16,874 nt of DNA from Alphaproteobacteria bacterium. Its GTDB lineage: Bacteria > Pseudomonadota > Alphaproteobacteria > UBA8366. Below the pieces are notes generated by a model, which saw nothing but the letters and a program-made list of their open reading frames with translations, was not told the DNA's origin and made no database searches. The position numbers and the translations under genes are program-made. The stretch covers positions 1 to 16,874 of the forward strand of contig JABJCS010000493.1 in the NCBI GenBank assembly GCA_018665505.1, read 5' to 3'. Of the stretch, positions 1 through 6,174 are shown piece after piece; the stretch's first letter is position 1, and each line of letters begins with the position of its first letter.

Positions 1-590
1 AATTGCATGGTGCCGGAGGCCTGTGAGAGCGCGATGCCGAGCGCGCTTTCAATCTCTTTTGCATTCAAACCCATCACTTTGCTGGCGGCGACCGCCGCCG
101 CAAAGGCACCGCAGGTTGCCGTCGGATGATAGCCCCGTTCGTAATGATCGTCGGGTCCCAGTGCTTGGCCCAACCGGCAGATGGTTTCGTATCCGGCAAT
201 GACGGAGACGATAACATCCCGGCCACTGGCACCCGGCAATTGTGCTGCCGCGAGAGCCGCCGGGACGACGACGGCACTCGGATGCACCGAGGCATCGGCA
301 TGGGTGTCGTCGAAATCCAAGGAATGTCCAAGCGCGCCGTTCATCAAGGCCGCCGCCGCCGGCGAGAACCAGCGCGAATCTCCGAAGACGCCGCAGGTGC
401 CGCCATCGGCACCCAGAACCTCGGCTGCCCGCATCATGGCCAATGTGGAATCTACTTCGTGGCGTGCCCGCACGCCGATCCCGACGAGATCGCACATGAG
501 TAGCTTGGCGCGATCGATTACTTCCGCCGGGATATCTTCATATCGGAGATCGGCGACGAATTTTGCGAGTTGTCGTGTGACTTCAAGCAT
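1..590 (-). CDS. MmgE/PrpD family protein, N-terminal part (3' end outside window)
   Basis: This family covers 2-methylcitrate dehydratase (PrpD), cis-aconitate decarboxylase and iminodisuccinate epimerase, cytosolic enzymes acting on tricarboxylic or dicarboxylic acids. Reading the minus strand from the ATG at 590 gives about 196 residues without a stop before the window edge. Family landmarks are visible: an N-terminal helix (residues 1-35) ending in LLMCDLVGIG, the segment NGALGHSLDFDDTH near residues 85-98, HPSAVVVPAAL just after it, and YHPTATCGAFAAA near residues 154-166. Full-length relatives are about 450 residues, so roughly 43% is present. The start lies 9 bp after the stop of the CitE-like gene, with only a weak Shine-Dalgarno, which suggests coupling as the last visible gene of a four-gene operon. 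The substrate cannot be decided from this part. The family call is firm; which member it is stays open. Confidence 0.93.
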   Translation of the reverse strand, partial: MLEVTRQLAKFVADLRYEDIPAEVIDRAKLLMCDLVGIGVRARHEVDSTLAMMRAAEVLGADGGTCGVFGDSRWFSPAAAALMNGALGHSLDFDDTHADASVHPSAVVVPAALAAAQLPGASGRDVIVSVIAGYETICRLGQALGPDDHYERGYHPTATCGAFAAAVAASKVMGLNAKEIESALGIALSQASGTMQ

Positions 591-599
591 CGCCGGGCA

Positions 600-1457
600 C
601 TATGTACCGGCAGCAGCCGAGATACGCTCGGCGCGCGCCATGGTGCGGCGGGCGGCTATAATGACCGGCTCATCGATCATTTTACCATCGATCTGCAAGG
701 CGCCGGAGAAATCGCCTTCGGCGGCTTCAACGATGCGACGCGCGAGGTTGACTTCTGCGTTGCTGGGGCTGAACGCGGCGTTGATTGGTGCGACTTGTGA
801 GGGATGTATCGCCGCCTTACCGGAGAAGCCGATGGCGCGGGCGCGGCGGGACTCGTCCTCAAGGCCGGCTTGATCGTCGATCTCGATCCAAACCGTGTCG
901 AGCGCTTCGATACGGGCTTCCGTCGCTGCGAGGACGACTTGGCTGCGAGTGTATAGCAATGAATCCCAACTTAGATCGGAGCCCGTTTCCGCCACCAAAT
1001 CCACGGCCCCAAATCCCAAAATCGTCGTGGCATCGGAGGCGAGTGCGACTTCCGCGACAGCGCGCACGCCTTTTGCGGTTTCCACCGTTGGGAACAACTC
1101 GATGTCTTGGCGGTAAGGCTGCAGGATTTCCGTCATCCAGCGGACTTCTTCCGGCGATTCCACTTTTGGGATCATAATTCCGTCCGGCAGATGCTCCATC
1201 TCAAACAGTGCTTCCAAGTCACGTAAGCCGTCCGGTAGGCGAGGAGAGTTGATCCGTAGATAGCGCAGCACCGGGCGGTCCGTTGGATCGCCGAAGAAGG
1301 TGCCGGTCAGCTCACGCGCTTCCGCCTTGCGGTCTGGGACGACGGCGTCTTCCCAGTCGACGATAACGATGTCCGCACCCGTCGCGATTGCCTTGGAGAA
1401 CCTGTCCGGGCGAAGCGCCGGGACGAAAAGCATAGAGCGGCGGGGCGGTTGGGACAT
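600..1457 (-). CDS. HpcH/HpaI aldolase / CitE-like acyl-CoA lyase
   Basis: This is a 285-residue member of the CitE/malyl-CoA lyase/citramalyl-CoA lyase family, Mg2+-dependent TIM-barrel enzymes that cleave a beta-hydroxyacyl-CoA (malyl-, methylmalyl- or citramalyl-CoA) into an acyl-CoA and a keto acid, or hydrolyse malyl-CoA. The N-terminus SMLFVPALRPDRF followed by IVDWEDAV is the family opening. R69 lies in LRIN. VETAKGV carries the probable metal ligand E126, GFGAVDLVAE carries D153, and the C-terminal GFSGKAAIHPSQVAPINAAF (210-229) is the usual CoA-side signature. The length matches stand-alone bacterial CitE homologues rather than the citrate lyase complex, and no citrate lyase alpha or gamma subunit is present. 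It starts 12 bp after the acyl-CoA dehydrogenase stop. Citramalyl-CoA or malyl-CoA lyase are the most likely activities, but the sequence does not decide between them. Confidence 0.92.
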   Translation of the reverse strand: MSQPPRRSMLFVPALRPDRFSKAIATGADIVIVDWEDAVVPDRKAEARELTGTFFGDPTDRPVLRYLRINSPRLPDGLRDLEALFEMEHLPDGIMIPKVESPEEVRWMTEILQPYRQDIELFPTVETAKGVRAVAEVALASDATTILGFGAVDLVAETGSDLSWDSLLYTRSQVVLAATEARIEALDTVWIEIDDQAGLEDESRRARAIGFSGKAAIHPSQVAPINAAFSPSNAEVNLARRIVEAAEGDFSGALQIDGKMIDEPVIIAARRTMARAERISAAAGT

Positions 1458-1469
1458 CTGTTTGTGGCC

Positions 1470-2657
1470 TTAGAACGATCTGGGCATACCGAGCACATGC
1501 TGCCCGATATAGCTGAGGATGAGGTTGGTCGAAATCGGTGCCGTCCGATAGAGGCGTGTCTCGCGCCACTTACGTTCGATATCGTACTCGCGCGCGTAGG
1601 CAAATCCACCGAAGGTCTGCATGCAGGCCTCGCCCATCTTCCACGCCGCTTCCGCCGCAAGATGCTTGGCGATGTTCGCCTCCGCCCCGCAATCGACACC
1701 CGCATCGAACAAGGCGGCGGCTTTGCGCGCCATTAGATCGGCGGCTTCGATTTCCGCATAGGCGGCGGCAATCGGGAATTGGACACCCTGATTACTGCCG
1801 ATGGGTTTGCCGAACACGACCCTTTCGTTGGAATAGTCGACTGCCTTCTTCGTGAAGTATCGGGCATCGCCCATGGATTCGCCGGAGATCAGAATGCGTT
1901 CCGCATTCATGCCGTCGAGGATATACCGGAATCCACGGCCTTCCTCGCCGATGAGCGCGGAGGCGGGGATACGGCAATTATCGAAGAACACTTCCGTCGT
2001 GTTGTGATTGATCATTGCCTCGAGCGGCTTGATCTCGCAGCCGTTGCCGACCGCGTCGCGCAAATCGACCAGAAAGACCGAAAGTCCATCCACACGCTTC
2101 TCTACTTGATCGGCGGGCGTGGTGCGGGCCAAGAGCAGCATCAGGTCGGAATGCAGCGCGCGGCTGGTCCAAACCTTTTGGCCGTTTACAATGTAACTAT
2201 CGCCGTCTTTCTCCGCTTTCGTGCGGGTTTGCGTGGTGTCGGTGCCGGTCGTCGGCTCCGTCACACCGAAGGCTTGCAAGCGAAGCTCGCCTGAGGCGAT
2301 TTTCGGCAGGTATTCGCGCTTCTGTTCCTCGCTGCCGTGGCGCAGCAAAGTACCCATGATATACATCTGGGCGTGGCAGGCGGCAGCGCTGGAGCCGTTC
2401 TCATGCACCGTCTCCAGGATCACCGCACCGGCCCGGATTGGCAGGCCGGAGCCGCCATATTCCTCCGGGATCAAGGCACCGAGGAACCCGGCTTCCGTTA
2501 ATTCGCGCACGAAGGCAGTTGGATAACTGCCCTCCGGTCCTTGGTCTTCCAGGCCACGCCAGTACTCGCCCGGATAATCCGCGCAAATCTTGGCAACCGC
2601 TTCCCGGATTTCCGGATAGTCCTCGCCAAGCTCCATTACAACGCCGTCACCGCTCAT
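1470..2657 (-). CDS. Acyl-CoA dehydrogenase
   Basis: This is a 395-residue FAD-dependent acyl-CoA dehydrogenase that introduces an alpha,beta double bond into an acyl-CoA and passes electrons to ETF. Visible landmarks are LIPEEYGGSGL (62-72), AFGVTEPTTGTD (129-140; the usual A-x-TEP-x-xGSD flavin loop), the beta-domain segment IVNGQKVWTS (156-165), RVVFGKPIGSNQGVQF (279-294) and the C-terminal QTFGGFAYAREYDIERKWRE. The MCAD-type catalytic Glu is absent from the C-terminal segment (LYRTAPIST), but a Glu (E253 in MNAERIL) occupies the position used by isovaleryl-CoA and long-chain dehydrogenases. The frame stays open upstream to 2840, but that extension overlaps the lyase gene and is not family-like. 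ATG 2657 has a GGAG 7 nt upstream and starts 4 bp past the upstream stop. It is the second gene of the operon. The substrate is unknown; a branched or dicarboxylic acyl-CoA is plausible. Confidence 0.95.
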   Translation of the reverse strand: MSGDGVVMELGEDYPEIREAVAKICADYPGEYWRGLEDQGPEGSYPTAFVRELTEAGFLGALIPEEYGGSGLPIRAGAVILETVHENGSSAAACHAQMYIMGTLLRHGSEEQKREYLPKIASGELRLQAFGVTEPTTGTDTTQTRTKAEKDGDSYIVNGQKVWTSRALHSDLMLLLARTTPADQVEKRVDGLSVFLVDLRDAVGNGCEIKPLEAMINHNTTEVFFDNCRIPASALIGEEGRGFRYILDGMNAERILISGESMGDARYFTKKAVDYSNERVVFGKPIGSNQGVQFPIAAAYAEIEAADLMARKAAALFDAGVDCGAEANIAKHLAAEAAWKMGEACMQTFGGFAYAREYDIERKWRETRLYRTAPISTNLILSYIGQHVLGMPRSF

Positions 2658-2661
2658 CGAA

Positions 2662-3624
2662 TTACTCCGCCGCCGCTGCGAATAGGGTTGCTGGGGCGTG
2701 GTTCTTCGGAACGCCTGCCTTGGCAATTGCGCCGCTGAGACGTTCGCCCGGAAGGTTGGTTTCGATGATCTCACGGATGGCGCAGAGTTTGTCGAGATCG
2801 ACGCCGGTGCGCAGGCCCATGGCTTCCGCCATGAAGACACCGTCTTCCATCACCATGTTGCCTGTTGCACCCGGCGCCCAAGGACAGCCGCCGAGACCGG
2901 CCAAGCAGGCGTCGAAGCTAAGGATGCCTACATCGAGTGCGGCTTCCATATTGGCGAGGCCAAGGCCGCGGGTGTCGTGGAAATGCGCCGTCATGGTGAC
3001 GTCGGGGCCGAGTTCGGTTTGCAGGAGGCGGAAGAGGTCGCGCACTTGCTTCGGGTTCGCATAGCCGACCGTATCGCAGACCGTCAGGTGATCGGCGCCC
3101 GCTTCGACGAATTGCTGCGCCAGTTTGACCGTCGCCGCCGGGTCCACGCTTCCTTCCAAGGTGCAACCAAAGGCGGTCGAGAGGCCGCCGTCGATGAAGA
3201 ACTTCTTGTCGTCCGGCAAAGCATCGCGCATCTCGACGATACGGCGAAAATCTTCAATCGACTCCTCGGGCTTGCGGCGGACGTTTTGCAAATTGTGCGT
3301 CTCGGAAACCGAAGCCACGAAGTTTAGCTTCTTCATACCAAGCTCAACGCCGCGCTCCGCACCTTTCATGTTCGGGATCAGCGCCGAGATGATGCAGTCG
3401 CCCGTATCGGTCGCTTGTGTCGCTTCGACGACCTCGATCGCATCCTTGAATTGCGGGATCAGTTTCGGCGGCACGAAAGAGCAGATTTCGATGGCCGGCA
3501 TGCCGGTGGCCACTTCCGCTTTCATCCAGGCGATTTTCGCCTCGGTTGGAAAGAAACCCTTGGTGTTCTGAAGCCCGTCCCGCATCCCTACTTCGCGGAA
3601 CTCAATATCGATACCATCGCGCAT
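2662..3624 (-). CDS. Hydroxymethylglutaryl-CoA lyase family protein
   Basis: This is a 320-residue DRE-TIM metallolyase of the HMG-CoA lyase type, which cleaves HMG-CoA to acetyl-CoA and acetoacetate in leucine catabolism; relatives act on other 3-hydroxy-3-methylacyl-CoAs. Diagnostic elements are REVGMRDGLQN with catalytic R15 and metal ligand D16, the metal-binding HFHDTRGLGLAN with H214 and H216, and the active-site loop GLGGCPWAPGATGN with the signature cysteine C247. The length is normal for the family. The frame opens further upstream to 3672, but ATG 3624 is preceded by a strong GGGAGG about 10 nt away and begins right before family homology (IEFREVG), so I chose it. It is the first gene of a minus-strand operon with acyl-CoA dehydrogenase, CitE-like lyase and MmgE/PrpD. 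The combination resembles a degradation route for a branched or dicarboxylic acid. True HMG-CoA specificity is likely but unproven. Confidence 0.94.
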   Translation of the reverse strand: MRDGIDIEFREVGMRDGLQNTKGFFPTEAKIAWMKAEVATGMPAIEICSFVPPKLIPQFKDAIEVVEATQATDTGDCIISALIPNMKGAERGVELGMKKLNFVASVSETHNLQNVRRKPEESIEDFRRIVEMRDALPDDKKFFIDGGLSTAFGCTLEGSVDPAATVKLAQQFVEAGADHLTVCDTVGYANPKQVRDLFRLLQTELGPDVTMTAHFHDTRGLGLANMEAALDVGILSFDACLAGLGGCPWAPGATGNMVMEDGVFMAEAMGLRTGVDLDKLCAIREIIETNLPGERLSGAIAKAGVPKNHAPATLFAAAAE

Positions 3625-3660
3625 GTGCGAAAATCCTCCCTGCACCCGAAAATTAGTTGG

Positions 3661-3672
3661 TTGTCCGGACAA
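3661..3672. promoter_or_regulatory. Perfect 12-bp palindrome, candidate repressor operator
   Basis: TTGTCCGGACAA is a perfect inverted repeat with 6-bp arms. It falls at about +6 to +17 relative to the predicted start of the lyase operon, where bound protein would block transcription. The TTGT...ACAA half-sites resemble those of FadR-subfamily GntR repressors, which often control acyl-CoA or organic acid catabolism. The regulator family is inference; the palindrome and its position are seen directly. No regulator gene lies in the window. Confidence 0.45.
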
Positions 3673-3683
3673 ATCTTGCCGGT

Positions 3684-3712
3684 GTTTTAAGTCGGGTGGA
3701 TATATGAGTCAA
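3684..3712 (-). promoter_or_regulatory. Predicted sigma70-type promoter of the four-gene catabolic operon
   Basis: On the minus strand, TTGACT (3712-3707) is followed after exactly 17 nt by TAAAAC (3689-3684). These match the -35 consensus 5/6 and the -10 consensus 4/6 with optimal spacing. Transcription would start near 3677, about 53 nt before the lyase ATG at 3624. The promoter lies in the 150-bp gap between the thioesterase stop and the lyase start. This is prediction from sequence only. Confidence 0.55.
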
Positions 3713-3713
3713 A

Positions 3714-3733
3714 CCTGCACGCATTGTTGCAGG
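3714..3733. other. Inverted repeat upstream of the lyase operon promoter
   Basis: CCTGCA (3714-3719) and TGCAGG (3728-3733) form an inverted repeat with an 8-nt spacer, just upstream of the predicted -35 hexamer and downstream of the thioesterase operon stop at 3775. It could be a weak terminator stem for that operon (only a short T run follows on the minus strand) or a regulator site. I cannot decide between them. Confidence 0.25.
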
Positions 3734-3774
3734 GGAACGTCTCATTATAAAGGAAATTTGGTGGTTTGAGGGCG

Positions 3775-4209
3775 TTAACCCACCAGGAAGTGGGCGTGCG
3801 CCGCGGCGACCGGCTTGGCTTCATCGGATTGCCAGGCTTCGATTCGAACATTTGTGACGCTCCGGCCCTGTTTGAACAGGGTGCCTCGGGCGAAAGTATC
3901 CCGCGTTGCGAGACAGGGGCGGAGGTATTCGACCGACAGATTGACGATCTTCGGAAACCGCGTGTATTCGCCTTCGATCAGCACTTTCAGGATTGCGGTA
4001 TGCTCCAAGAGGCCGCCGACAACTCCGCCATGGACGGCTGGAATGGTAGGGTTACCGGTATTGCTTTCGGTTTGCCGCAGGACGGTTTTCAAATTCGAGG
4101 CATCGCCGATCAGCTCGATGTTGACGAACGCGGTATAAGGGATCAACGCGTTAATCTCTTGGAAGCGACCTTCGTTCTTGAGTGTGAGGAAACGTTCGAA
4201 CATCGTCAT
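3775..4209 (-). CDS. PaaI-type hotdog-fold thioesterase (Glu variant)
   Basis: This is a 144-residue single hotdog-domain protein of the PaaI/acyl-CoA thioesterase superfamily, expected to hydrolyse an acyl-CoA in the cytosol. The core motif is VHGGVVGGLLEH: H60 and the Gly pair match, but the usual Asp nine residues after the His is Glu (E69). The following strands NLSVEYLRPC and TLFKQGRSVTNVRIEAW are typical of the fold. I chose ATG 4209 because it overlaps the stop of the preceding thioesterase gene in an ATGA arrangement, implying translational coupling; an in-frame ATG at 4221 would add four residues and neither has a strong Shine-Dalgarno. It is the last gene of a three-gene minus-strand unit. 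The neighbour is a second, diverged hotdog protein, so the two may form a heteromer or have different substrates. The substrate is unknown. Confidence 0.88.
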   Translation of the reverse strand: MTMFERFLTLKNEGRFQEINALIPYTAFVNIELIGDASNLKTVLRQTESNTGNPTIPAVHGGVVGGLLEHTAILKVLIEGEYTRFPKIVNLSVEYLRPCLATRDTFARGTLFKQGRSVTNVRIEAWQSDEAKPVAAAHAHFLVG

Positions 4210-4685
4210 GTGTCGGGCCATTCCATGCCGGGCATCAAGTTACCGGCGCGGCTCATGAAGCAGGCAGTGAAATTGGCGATCGGGTCGGAGCGATCCTCGT
4301 GATAGGCGATCCCGCGCACGAAGGCGAGATTGCGGGTGCGTTTGTAACATTCCGCGAAGCCGCGAATGTCCTGCCCGGCGACGGCCGGTTGCAAATAATC
4401 GATGCGCAGGTCCAGCGTCGCGATGGTATAGCCTTCGGGTGTCACCGACAGGACGGCGCAACCGGCGGCGGAGTCCATCAAGGTGGTGACGACACCGCCA
4501 TGGACGATCCCGGTCTCCGGAACCCCGATAATCCGGTCTGAATAGGGTAGCTGTAACAGGGCGCTGCCGCGTTCGACTAAAATAATTGAAATGCCGAGCG
4601 CCACGGACTGTTTGATCTGGCCGAACATCCGGGCGACATCGTCCAGCTTACGAGGGGCGGCTTCAGGAGGGGTGCTGTGCGCCAT
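4206..4685 (-). CDS. PaaI family thioesterase
   Basis: This is a 159-residue hotdog-fold thioesterase. The signature GIVHGGVVTTLMDSAAG gives H62, the GG pair and D71 in canonical PaaI spacing. LDLRIDYLQPAVAGQDI (91-107) is the usual central strand pair, and RTRNLAFVRGIAYHE follows. The frame stays open upstream to 4751, but that part overlaps the thermonuclease-like gene. ATG 4685 has GGA about 10 nt upstream and lies 2 bp past the preceding stop, so it is the likely start. The stop overlaps the next gene's ATG. It probably acts on phenylacetyl-CoA-like or medium acyl-CoA substrates, as known family members do, but nothing in the sequence fixes this. Confidence 0.92.
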   Translation of the reverse strand: MAHSTPPEAAPRKLDDVARMFGQIKQSVALGISIILVERGSALLQLPYSDRIIGVPETGIVHGGVVTTLMDSAAGCAVLSVTPEGYTIATLDLRIDYLQPAVAGQDIRGFAECYKRTRNLAFVRGIAYHEDRSDPIANFTACFMSRAGNLMPGMEWPDT

Positions 4686-4687
4686 GG

Positions 4688-5209
4688 CTATTTCCGAGCG
4701 TCCTTTGTGCGGTCGCGCCATTTCCAGGGGGGCTCGATACGGCCCTTCCAAAATCCCATGCCTTTGCCCTGTGCGCGTTCTTCCGCACCGATATAATCGG
4801 ACGCTTGCGCACGAGCGGCGAAAGCGTGTCCCGTCAATACCATCTCCAATGCCACATCGAATTTCTCACCCCGCGTGGCGCCGTTCTCCGTGTGTCGGAA
4901 ATAGCTCTTCACCCGGCATGTCGCGGCCAGGCTGCCGTCTTCGTTGCGTGCCTTAACGGTGCAATCCAACGGGTCGGCGCCGATATAGAGGAAAAGCCGG
5001 CGCATGGCGGCATGTCCGCAATTGAACCGCTTACCCTTCTTATCGCTACAGAATTGATCCATCTCCGGCGCGTCGATGCCGTGAAGATGGATCGTGGTTT
5101 CGCCAACCGTCACCGTATCGCCATCGATGATGGTGGCCTGACCCGACAAGGTTTCGGCGGCGGCGGGGAAGGTCACTGCAATTAGGATCGCTAGGAGGAT
5201 GCGGAACAT
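4688..5209 (-). CDS. Secreted thermonuclease-like (SNase-fold) protein, catalytic arginines missing
   Basis: This is a 173-residue protein with a signal peptide (residues 1-18, cleavage likely after FPAAA) and one staphylococcal-nuclease-like OB-fold domain. ATIIDGDTVTVGETTI places D29 and D31 at the Ca2+-binding positions, and GIDAPEMDQFC supplies D46 and E49, the general-base equivalent. The position equivalent to SNase Arg35 is His41, and the region equivalent to Arg87 reads DGSLAATC with Ser93 instead of Arg. Two cysteine pairs (C54/C64 and C83/C98) could form disulfides in the periplasm. The C-terminus GMGFWKGRIEPPWKWR is typical of alphaproteobacterial thermonuclease-family proteins. 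It is the first gene of a unit with two thioesterases, which does not explain its role. It may be a weak nuclease, or a binding protein using the same fold. Confidence 0.9.
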   Translation of the reverse strand: MFRILLAILIAVTFPAAAETLSGQATIIDGDTVTVGETTIHLHGIDAPEMDQFCSDKKGKRFNCGHAAMRRLFLYIGADPLDCTVKARNEDGSLAATCRVKSYFRHTENGATRGEKFDVALEMVLTGHAFAARAQASDYIGAEERAQGKGMGFWKGRIEPPWKWRDRTKDARK

Positions 5210-5276
5210 GAGCCGGATCGTAATCCAATCGAGGTGGCAATGCCCAGAGGAACGCGTTTGGTCAAACCCTCCTATC

Positions 5277-5350
5277 GTTATTCCCGCGATGGCGGGAATC
5301 TAGAACCCTTTGCACGAAACAACTGGATTCCCGCCTTCTCGGGAATGACA
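5277..5350. repeat. REP/MITE-like palindromic element, two inverted copies
   Basis: Two copies of one palindromic unit lie in opposite orientation. Copy one has ATTCCCGC (5280-5287) paired with GCGGGAAT (5292-5299); copy two has ATTCCCG (5327-5333) paired with CGGGAAT (5340-5346). The outer flanks (GTTATTCCCG on the left, CGGGAATGACA on the right) are also near-complementary, so the whole 74-nt stretch could fold into one large cruciform. It sits in the 190-bp divergent gap between the thermonuclease-like gene and the RraA gene. Similar CATTCCCGC...GCGGGAATG units are scattered in many proteobacterial genomes. Confidence 0.75.
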
Positions 5351-5399
5351 GTTATAGGGTCGCACTGTGATCGTAAAATTGAAATGAGGAGTCGTCCCT

Positions 5400-6083
5400 A
5401 TGTCCAACAATCCCATGCTGACCATTCGCAAGGATTTTGAGCGTATCCCGGCCGAGACGTTGAAAAAGTTCGAGGGATTGCCGATCGGCTGGATTTGCGA
5501 TTCCAATGGCCGTAAGGGCGCGCTCGGCGGCGGGATTCTGCCGATCTGTAACAACACGCCCTTTGTCGGCACCGCGTTCACGGTCTCCTGCGCAGCAGCG
5601 GATAATCTCGGCCTTCATGTGGCTTTGAAATATATTCAGCCGGGCGATGTCCTGGTCGTGAAGGGGGAGGAGTTCGGCGAGTGCGCGGTCACCGGAGATT
5701 TGATGATGGGCATGGCGCAGAACAGTGGTTTGCGGGCGTTTATCACCGATACTCATATCCGCGACCGCGACGGCTTAGAGTCCCTGAATATCGCTTTCTT
5801 TGCTAAGGGTTTGAACCCTAACGGCCCATATAAAGCCGGTCCCGGTAAGATCGGTTTGCCGATTTCCATCGGCGGCTACATCGTCGAGTCCGGCGACCTG
5901 ATCGTTGGTGACGCGGACAACGTCGCGGTGGTAAAGCGCGCCGATATCGATGCAGTGTTGGCAGATTTAGCGGGCACGTCGGAGAAAGAAAAGGGCGCTG
6001 AAGCGAGTATTGCCGAAGGGCAAAAGTACATGGGAATCGCGGACGAGGCGCTCGCGTCGGTCGAGGTGAAATGGGTGGATTGA
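5400..6083 (+). CDS. RraA family protein (HMG/CHA aldolase-like)
   Basis: This is a 227-residue protein of the RraA/DlpA superfamily. Enzymatic members are class II pyruvate aldolases that cleave 4-hydroxy-4-methyl-2-oxoglutarate or 4-carboxy-4-hydroxy-2-oxoadipate, or decarboxylate oxaloacetate; E. coli RraA itself inhibits RNase E. The motif TGDLMMGMAQNSGLR followed by THIRDRDGL carries the Gly...Arg-Asp signature of the metal-dependent aldolases, and GLPISIGGYIVESGDLIVGD with a following DNVAVV is the family C-terminal core. A GAGGAG lies 8 nt before the ATG. Presence of the RD motif favours an enzyme over an RNase E regulator. It stands alone on its strand, between two palindromic repeat elements. 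A link to the nearby lyase operon (both producing or consuming pyruvate-like C3 units) is conjecture. Confidence 0.92.
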   Translation: MSNNPMLTIRKDFERIPAETLKKFEGLPIGWICDSNGRKGALGGGILPICNNTPFVGTAFTVSCAAADNLGLHVALKYIQPGDVLVVKGEEFGECAVTGDLMMGMAQNSGLRAFITDTHIRDRDGLESLNIAFFAKGLNPNGPYKAGPGKIGLPISIGGYIVESGDLIVGDADNVAVVKRADIDAVLADLAGTSEKEKGAEASIAEGQKYMGIADEALASVEVKWVD

Positions 6084-6111
6084 GTGGTGCTGTCGCCACA
6101 AGTACCAATAT

Positions 6112-6144
6112 GTCATTCCGGACGCGTTAGCGATCCGGAATGAC
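6112..6144. repeat. Palindromic repeat GTCATTCCGGA / TCCGGAATGAC
   Basis: Perfect 11-bp arms (6112-6122 and 6134-6144) with an 11-nt loop occur in the convergent gap between the RraA gene and the PhyH gene. No T run follows on either side, so it is not a classical intrinsic terminator, though a bidirectional transcription stop is possible. The arms share GTCATTCC with the element at 5277-5350, so both belong to the same general type of dispersed intergenic repeat. Confidence 0.7.
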
Positions 6145-6152
6145 GAATCTAT

Positions 6153-6174
6153 CAAATCGATACTGTGCGATTTG
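6153..6174 (-). terminator. Weak stem-loop directly after the PhyH stop codon
   Basis: CAAATCG (6153-6159) pairs with CGATTTG (6168-6174), 7-bp arms with an 8-nt loop. On the minus strand this begins immediately after the TAG at 6177-6175. It is AT-rich and lacks a clear U tract, so it is only a possible terminator. Confidence 0.25.

Noticed and set aside
181..873. 230-codon plus-strand ORF and several shorter ones opposite the MmgE/PrpD and CitE genes
   Set aside because: They are antisense shadows of two strongly matched genes; their translations are Ser/Arg/Ala-rich with no domain and no ribosome binding site.
2658..2840. 61-residue N-terminal extension of the acyl-CoA dehydrogenase frame
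   Set aside because: It overlaps the HMG-CoA-lyase gene in another frame and has no family similarity; ATG 2657 has a good Shine-Dalgarno.
2698..3327. 209-codon plus-strand ORF opposite the HMG-CoA lyase gene
   Set aside because: It is antisense to a well-defined lyase with catalytic motifs; an acidic low-complexity-like translation is the usual by-product of GC-rich codons.
6112..6144. Classical intrinsic terminator for the RraA gene
   Set aside because: Arms are perfect but no U tract follows on either strand; its sequence resembles dispersed intergenic repeats, so it is listed as a repeat.
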